From: Anaerolineae bacterium
Lineage (GTDB): Bacteria; Chloroflexota; Anaerolineae; Caldilineales; Caldilineaceae
Direction: 5' to 3'
Length of the DNA: 64,000 nucleotides
Assembly: GCA_030432295.1 (NCBI GenBank)
Contig: JAUIHI010000002.1
Location: forward strand, 62,001 to 126,000
How positions within the stretch are numbered: position 1 is the first letter of the stretch; each line of letters begins with the position of its first letter. The translations under genes and the position numbers were made by a program. The notes under the pieces are model-generated. The model saw nothing but the letters and a program-made list of their open reading frames with translations. It was not told the DNA's origin and ran no database searches. Below, one piece after another: positions 58,962 through 64,000 of this stretch.

Positions 58962-61807
58962 CTGAAGATGACCTGCGCAGGCTGGCCGACGACGCCACTT
59001 TTCTATACGAACGGCTGGCCGGGCACTGGATTCCCTCCAACACACCGGCCAACCGCCGGGCCGCCCAAACCCGGATGGAGCGCAGGTGTGGTGTGGCAGC
59101 GGGTGGTGACTGGCAGCGCTTCGTCCGCCGACTCGCCTGGGACGGATTGGACGCAGAGAGCGCGATCCATCTACTCTGCGACGGCCATCTGGCGGATCGG
59201 GGCGGCCTGCCAGAATGGACGAACTTTTTGGCCGAAGCGCTGACCCAACCGTTCGACGAAACGGGCACGCTGGAACTGGCAACGTTTGTCCAGCCTTTTG
59301 TGGCCGCGGCCCAGACCCGTCTGAACCGGGCAGTCGGCGACCGGCGGGGCTGGCTCTCTCCATCTGCCCAGGCCAATCTGACCCGGTTTCTGGCCGAGCG
59401 TCTGGCTGCTTTGGCTGACTCTGTTCTAACTCATCACCCCCTGCTTTTTGAGCCGCGCACACTCTGCCGGGCCTATCCTGTCCTGGCCCGGCAGCTATGC
59501 ACAGCGGCCATTCAGTGGGTCGAGAGCATTCAGGAATTCCTCGCCCGTCTGGACGATGACTGGCCCGCGCTGACTGAAATTGTCCGTGGCGCCCCCCCAA
59601 AAACCGAGTTTTTCGTGCAAGATCAGGAATTCCCAGATGCGGACGGATCTCAAAAACTCGGTTTTTGGCCTGTTCGCAATCTGGCAATCGGCCTCTCCGA
59701 TCCCCACCGGGGCGGGCGCACAGTCTGGCGGGTCGATCTGGCGGGAGCTTCTGTCGCCTATAAACCGAAAGAGATTGGGCTGGACCGGGCCTGGAACGAT
59801 CTGCTGGGCTGGTGCGAGGCGCGGGGATTGACGCCGAATCTGGCCCACCTGTGGACACTACCCCGGAGAGGTTATGGCTGGATGGAGTGGGCGGAGCGCG
59901 ACGAACCATCAGATCTGCCCCTTTTCTACCGACGGGTGGGCGTGCTGCTGGGATTGCTGCATCTGCTCCACGCCTCCGACGCACACGGCGAGAATCTCAT
60001 TTTTCAGGGCAACCACCCGCTGCTCATCGACGCCGAAATGTTGCTCTATCCCCAAGTGGCTGGACAAGAGGCGGACGACCCATTGGATGTGCTGCGCACG
60101 GGTCTGCTGCCCCGCTGGATTGTGGGGCGAGAAGGGGTTGCGGAGATTGGCGGATTGCCAGGCGAAGTTGCCGCCGTTCATAGGGAAGAGATCACTGCTG
60201 GATACGAAAGCCTCTGCCGTTTTGCGGACAGCCACTGGGACGCACTCAGCGCGGCGGATGGCCCGTTGGCTGCCTTCCGTCGCGGAGCGGTTCGTTTTGC
60301 GCCCCGGCCCACTGCCGCCTACACCCGCCTGCTGGAATATCTGCGCCATCCGGCCTTTCTGCAGCGGGGCAGCGACTTCAGCATCGAAGCCGATCGGCTG
60401 GCCCACAGCTACAGCCGCACCGAGGAGAGGACCATTTTTCGTCCTCTGCTGCCAGAAGAGCACGCAGCCATCGCGCAGGGGGATGTGCCATTTTTCACTG
60501 CCCCTGTCGGCGGGCAGGTGGTGGCCGACAGCCGCGCGAGTCTCGCCCTTCCCCTGCGCTGGCCCGCCTTTAGCCGGCCCACTTTGGCAGTGCAGGCACA
60601 GCAAGCGCAACTCATCCGCGCCAGCCTGGACCGTTCTGCTTATCTCCCGACCGAAGCGAGCGAGGAGAAATCCTTTCTGGCCTGGGCCATCCGCCTGGGC
60701 GAAGCGCTGGCTGAACGGGCGGTTCCACTGGAAGGTGGTGGCGTGGGCTGGCTGGCGGCTCAATTCCAACCCAAATCGGGTCTACACCAGCACGGACTAA
60801 TCGGCGACGATCTCTACGCGGGGCGGACGGGGATCGCGCCCTTTCTGGCCGGGTTGTATCGAACTGTCGGCGAAGAAAAGTGGCGGAATCTGGCCCTCGC
60901 CGCATTACACCCGTTGGAAGTGACAGATGACGAAGGGGGCAGGCTCTACGCGCTGGCCCTGTGCAACCACCTGCTGGAAGGTTCTGATTCCGGGAATCGG
61001 CCAGACTTACAGGGACATTCGGCCGATCTGGTGGCCGATTCCCAGAATCGTCAACACGTGTGGGGTGTGCTGGACGGGCAGGCGGGGAAGTTGCTGGGGC
61101 TGCTGGCGCTTTACGAGCAGACGGCAGACGGGGCGCTGCTGGAACGTGCGATCGCCTGCGGGGATCGGTTGCTGGCTGGGGCGGAAGAGTGGCAAAATTC
61201 GGTGACAGCCCTGGGCGGCTTCTCCCACGGCGCGGCGGGAATTGGCTATGCACTGACCCGACTCTACACCGTCAGCGGGGAGGAGCGCTTTTTGGACGGC
61301 GCAGCGCAAGGCTGGGCATTTCAACGCAGTCTTTACAACGCGGAAGCGGACAACTGGCAGGATCGCCGAGGAAGAGTCCCAGTCTATTTGGACAACTGGT
61401 GCAACGGGGCTGCCGGGATCGGGCTGGCCGCGGCTGGTTCTCTCGCGGTTTTGCCCGAACTGGCGGATGTGGCGGAACGGACCGGGGCGTTGCTGACGAC
61501 GGCGCAGCCGCCTTTTCTCGACACTCTCTGCTGCGGCGGCTTCGGCCAGATCGAATGTCTGCTGGAGATGGGCTTACGGCTGAACCGTCCGGCGTGGATC
61601 GAGCGGGCAACGGCCCAGGCGCTGGTTTCTCTCCGCCGGGCCAGCAATGTGGGCAGTTTCGCCCTCTACGACGACCTGCCCGCCCATCTCTTCAGCCAGG
61701 CCTTCTTCCGGGGCGTGGCGGGCATTGGGTATACTCTCCTGCGCCTGGCTGGGACAAATGGGGAAACAACCGCGCAATTGCCCTGCGTTTTGAATTGGTC
61801 TGCGTAG
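58958..61807 (+). CDS. lanM: Class II lanthipeptide synthetase with CCG zinc motif (ProcM-like)
   Basis: 949 residues. The N-terminal dehydratase (DUF4135) shows SDPHRGGRTVWRV, YKPKEIG (Lys269), ASDAHGENLI and LLIDAEMLLYP, the kinase-like ATP site. The C-terminal LanC-like cyclase (from about residue 610) has GFSHGAAGIGYAL, then zinc-ligand Cys815 in DNWCNGAAGIGL and Cys858-Cys859 in DTLCCGGFG. Most LanMs have Cys-His (CHG) there; CCG defines the ProcM-like group known for relaxed substrate use. It dehydrates Ser/Thr and adds Cys to form (methyl)lanthionine. ATGA overlap with the oligopeptidase gives translational coupling. Two palindromic repeats interrupt it in frame (about 214-237 and 677-698). 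Confidence 0.95.
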   Translation: MTEDDLRRLADDATFLYERLAGHWIPSNTPANRRAAQTRMERRCGVAAGGDWQRFVRRLAWDGLDAESAIHLLCDGHLADRGGLPEWTNFLAEALTQPFDETGTLELATFVQPFVAAAQTRLNRAVGDRRGWLSPSAQANLTRFLAERLAALADSVLTHHPLLFEPRTLCRAYPVLARQLCTAAIQWVESIQEFLARLDDDWPALTEIVRGAPPKTEFFVQDQEFPDADGSQKLGFWPVRNLAIGLSDPHRGGRTVWRVDLAGASVAYKPKEIGLDRAWNDLLGWCEARGLTPNLAHLWTLPRRGYGWMEWAERDEPSDLPLFYRRVGVLLGLLHLLHASDAHGENLIFQGNHPLLIDAEMLLYPQVAGQEADDPLDVLRTGLLPRWIVGREGVAEIGGLPGEVAAVHREEITAGYESLCRFADSHWDALSAADGPLAAFRRGAVRFAPRPTAAYTRLLEYLRHPAFLQRGSDFSIEADRLAHSYSRTEERTIFRPLLPEEHAAIAQGDVPFFTAPVGGQVVADSRASLALPLRWPAFSRPTLAVQAQQAQLIRASLDRSAYLPTEASEEKSFLAWAIRLGEALAERAVPLEGGGVGWLAAQFQPKSGLHQHGLIGDDLYAGRTGIAPFLAGLYRTVGEEKWRNLALAALHPLEVTDDEGGRLYALALCNHLLEGSDSGNRPDLQGHSADLVADSQNRQHVWGVLDGQAGKLLGLLALYEQTADGALLERAIACGDRLLAGAEEWQNSVTALGGFSHGAAGIGYALTRLYTVSGEERFLDGAAQGWAFQRSLYNAEADNWQDRRGRVPVYLDNWCNGAAGIGLAAAGSLAVLPELADVAERTGALLTTAQPPFLDTLCCGGFGQIECLLEMGLRLNRPAWIERATAQALVSLRRASNVGSFALYDDLPAHLFSQAFFRGVAGIGYTLLRLAGTNGETTAQLPCVLNWSA
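59599..59666. repeat. Family-C palindrome inserted in frame in lanM
   Basis: AAAAACCGAGTTTTT and AAAAACTCGGTTTTT are exact complements enclosing 38 bases. The family also occurs intergenically at 32549. It codes for a non-conserved segment (KTEFFVQDQEFPDADGSQKL) just before the conserved SDPHRGGR motif of the dehydratase. Confidence 0.85.
60986..61049. repeat. Family-B palindrome inserted in frame in lanM
   Basis: GATTCCGGGAATCGGCC and GGCCGATTCCCAGAATC are complementary with one mismatch, the same arms as the intergenic family-B copies. It codes for DSGNRPDLQGHSADLVADSQ within the LanC-like domain, between two helices. Confidence 0.85.
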
Positions 61808-61871
61808 GTTGGGTGAATGCCGTCCACGCGCCACCGAATACCCCGCCAACGTCCCAGGCATTCACCCAACC
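61807..61871. repeat. Inverted repeat between lanM and the transporter gene
   Basis: GGTTGGGTGAATGCC and GGCATTCACCCAACC are perfect 15-base complements overlapping the lanM stop. A second related pair (GGTTGGG / CCCAACC) follows at about 61902-61948. The 206-base gap otherwise shows only the RBS TGAGGTAAGA before the next gene. Confidence 0.75.
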
Positions 61872-62013
61872 GCGACGCACTGGTGTTGGATTCTCTCTGC
61901 AAATCCGGTTGGGCATTCGGCGATCCCTGGCGGCGAGAACCCAACCTACCAAAAATCCGTGCAAATCCGCCCCATCCGTCTTAATCCGTGTCCTTTTTGT
62001 TGTTGAGGTAAGA

Positions 62014-64000
62014 ATGTTCCGTTCCAAACGCGTGCCGGTAGTTTTGCAAATGAGCGCGGCCGACTGTGGCGCGGCCTGCCTGTCGATGATTCTCGGATAT
62101 TGGGGCGGGCAGGTCTCGACGGGTGGGTGTCAGGCAGCCATGGGGGGTGGACAGAACGGCGTCACAGCGTTGATGATTGTCCGGGCCGCCCGTTCCTTTG
62201 GGCTGGACGTGCAGGCATTTCGTCACACACCAGCGGGCCTGACCGACGCGCCCCTGCCCGCAATTCTGCACTGGCAGGGGGTCCACTTTGTGGTGCTGGA
62301 AGCCTACGGCGAAAAGGCAGTGAAGATCGTCGATCCCGCGCTGGGTCGCCGCACGCTGACGCCCGATGAGTTTGCCGGGGCTTACAGCGGCGTCACCCTC
62401 ACCTTCGCTCCCGGCCCGGACTTTGCTGATCTGATGGCGGCCCAGGCCCGAAACCCGCGGCCCTCCACCTGGCGAGCGTACGGGAAGCGGGTGTTGGCTG
62501 TGCCGGGCAGTGTCCGCCTGCTCGCCTGGCTCTTTGCCGCTTCCCTGCTGCTGCAACTGGCCGGGCTGATCCTCCCGCTGGTAACCTGGCTGGTGGTGGA
62601 GCGAATTCTGCCCGCGGGCGACGGCGGATCACTGGCTCTGCTGGGCGGGGGGATGGCCGTGGCTGTGCTGGCCCAGGCCGGGATTGTCTATGGCCGGGAC
62701 CGGCTGGTCATCCATCTGCAACAGCGGCTGGACCGGACACTGATCCCCGACTTCTTCCGCCATCTCCTGCGCCTGCCCTACGCCTTCTTCCAGCAGCGCA
62801 CCACCGGCGATCTGCTCTCCCGGCTGGAAGGCAACGCGGCGGTGCGGGAACTGATTACCTCTGGCGTGCTGACCGGCCTGCTGGACGGCGGGCTGTCCCT
62901 GCTCTATCTGCTGATTCTCTACGCACAGTCTCCTCTCTTCGGGCTGGTGGTGACGGCGACGGCGTTGGGTCATTTTCTGCTCCTGGCCGCTACGGGGGAA
63001 CGGGTCCACGAATACAGCCAGATGGAACTGGCGACCCAGGCCGAGGAGGAGAGCCTGGCCGTGCAGATTGTGCGGGGCATCGAATCGGTCAAGACCGCGG
63101 GGGCCGAGGAGTGGATTCTGGCTGAATGGGGCAAACGCTTTGGCGCGACGTTGCGGGCGTCCACGGCGCGGGGGCGCTATGTGGCGCGTATCAATGCCGC
63201 GCTCCAATTTCTCAGCTTTGCCACTCCCCTGCTTCTACTCTGGCTGGGCGTGGGCGCAGTCCAATCCGGCCAGTTGAGCCTGGGGCAGATGCTGGCGTTG
63301 GTGGTGCTGGCCTCCTCCAGTCTGGCCCCGTTGGGAAGTCTGGCCGCCCACATCCACCGGGCGCAGCAGATTTGGGCCTATCTGGAGCGGCTGGGCGATG
63401 TGCTGGAGGCCGAGCCAGAGGAGGAAACTATCGAGTCTGGGCGGGTCGCATTGGGCGGGGCGATGTCAGTGGACGGGCTGACCTTCCGCTATGGCGAGGA
63501 GGGCATCTTTGGGCTGCATGACATTTCTTTCGCTGTCGAGCCGGGGGAGAGCATCGCCATCGTGGGTCCGACAGGCGCGGGCAAGAGTACGCTGGCCCGT
63601 CTGCTGCTGGGGCTGTACCGGCCAGAAAGGGGCGTCATCCGCTACGACGGGCGACGGTTGGACGAACTGGGGCTGACCCGTCTGCGCCGGGAGATCGGCG
63701 TTGTGCTGCAAGAGTCGTTTCTGCTCAGCGGCACAATCCGGGAGAATATCGCCCTGCAACAGCCGGATATGCCGATGGAGCAGATTGTCGAAGCCGCCAA
63801 ACTGGCAGCCATCCACGACGAAATTGAGCGGCTACCAATGGGCTACGAAAGCCGGGTGGGGGAAGGGGGCAGCGGACTCTCCGGCGGCCAACGCCAGCGC
63901 ATCGCCCTGGCCCGTGCATTGGCGACGCGCCCGGCCGTTCTGATTCTGGATGAGGCCACCAGCCACCTGGACGCAGTGACCGAAAGTGTCATCCAGCGCA
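62014..64000 (+). CDS. C39 peptidase-containing ABC transporter (bacteriocin/RiPP exporter), cut by window end
   Basis: 662 codons are visible and open at the right edge. The C39 peptidase domain has Cys18 in QMSAADCGAAC, His91 in GVHFVVLEAYG and Asp107 in IVDPALG. A six-helix transmembrane domain follows (about residues 165-440), then the ATPase with Walker A GPTGAGKS, signature LSGGQRQR and Walker B LILDEATSHLD. Such exporters cut leaders after a double Gly and export the core. The precursors' VGGG end fits that cleavage rule. The start follows TGAGGTAAGA, and the gene is downstream of lanM. The missing end is probably short. Confidence 0.95.
   Translation, partial: MFRSKRVPVVLQMSAADCGAACLSMILGYWGGQVSTGGCQAAMGGGQNGVTALMIVRAARSFGLDVQAFRHTPAGLTDAPLPAILHWQGVHFVVLEAYGEKAVKIVDPALGRRTLTPDEFAGAYSGVTLTFAPGPDFADLMAAQARNPRPSTWRAYGKRVLAVPGSVRLLAWLFAASLLLQLAGLILPLVTWLVVERILPAGDGGSLALLGGGMAVAVLAQAGIVYGRDRLVIHLQQRLDRTLIPDFFRHLLRLPYAFFQQRTTGDLLSRLEGNAAVRELITSGVLTGLLDGGLSLLYLLILYAQSPLFGLVVTATALGHFLLLAATGERVHEYSQMELATQAEEESLAVQIVRGIESVKTAGAEEWILAEWGKRFGATLRASTARGRYVARINAALQFLSFATPLLLLWLGVGAVQSGQLSLGQMLALVVLASSSLAPLGSLAAHIHRAQQIWAYLERLGDVLEAEPEEETIESGRVALGGAMSVDGLTFRYGEEGIFGLHDISFAVEPGESIAIVGPTGAGKSTLARLLLGLYRPERGVIRYDGRRLDELGLTRLRREIGVVLQESFLLSGTIRENIALQQPDMPMEQIVEAAKLAAIHDEIERLPMGYESRVGEGGSGLSGGQRQRIALARALATRPAVLILDEATSHLDAVTESVIQR

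Overview
The window reads as a moderately GC-rich chromosome segment of a filamentous or multicellular bacterium, most likely Chloroflexota (Caldilinea/Anaerolinea-like). This placement is inferred from the mix of BTAD/AfsR-type regulators, very large secreted NHL, FG-GAP and beta-helix proteins that all end in an 'LP' motif, and abundant dispersed palindromic repeats. No rRNA or tRNA gene was seen to confirm it.

Left part (1-23.8 kb), metabolism. The 5' end of glmS lies on the minus strand at the left edge, with a probable glmS ribozyme upstream. A large aldehyde dehydrogenase follows. Next is a polyamine uptake and catabolism block: potA-potB-potC-potD, a flavin amine oxidase, N-carbamoylputrescine amidase (aguB), a class III aminotransferase, a GNAT, agmatine deiminase (aguA), a C45 acyltransferase-like protein, a second GNAT and an acyl-CoA synthetase. 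A 1450-residue CHAT-NTPase-repeat protein interrupts the block. Several families of short palindromic repeats sit between genes, and some sit in frame inside genes.

Right part (23.8-64 kb), a RiPP super-locus. Three copies of one cassette are visible: a secreted 12-repeat NHL protein, then two or three tandem NHLP-type (nitrile-hydratase-like leader) precursor peptides, then a tandem-domain GNAT. Two cassettes are preceded by a divergent regulator that fuses a BTAD/SARP activator to a calerythrin-like EF-hand domain. The region between cassettes B and C holds two large AfsR-like BTAD-NTPase regulators, each divergent from secreted proteins (beta-helix and FG-GAP/beta-helix), plus remnants of a lost NHL gene and lost GNATs. 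The last cassette runs into a prolyl oligopeptidase, a LanM lanthipeptide synthetase with the CCG zinc signature of ProcM-like promiscuous enzymes, and a C39-peptidase ABC transporter cut by the window end.

Working model (inference). One LanM and one C39 transporter process seven precursors. The precursors have similar leaders ending in VGGG and diversified cores that all begin RT(L/M)RP and all end in Cys. The GNATs may acylate the products, the oligopeptidase may trim at the conserved Pro, and BTAD regulators, two of them possibly calcium-sensing, may control the cassettes. The co-occurrence of NHLP leaders, CCG-LanM, POP, tandem GNATs, NHL propellers and SARP-EF-hand regulators is the most novel-looking system in the window.
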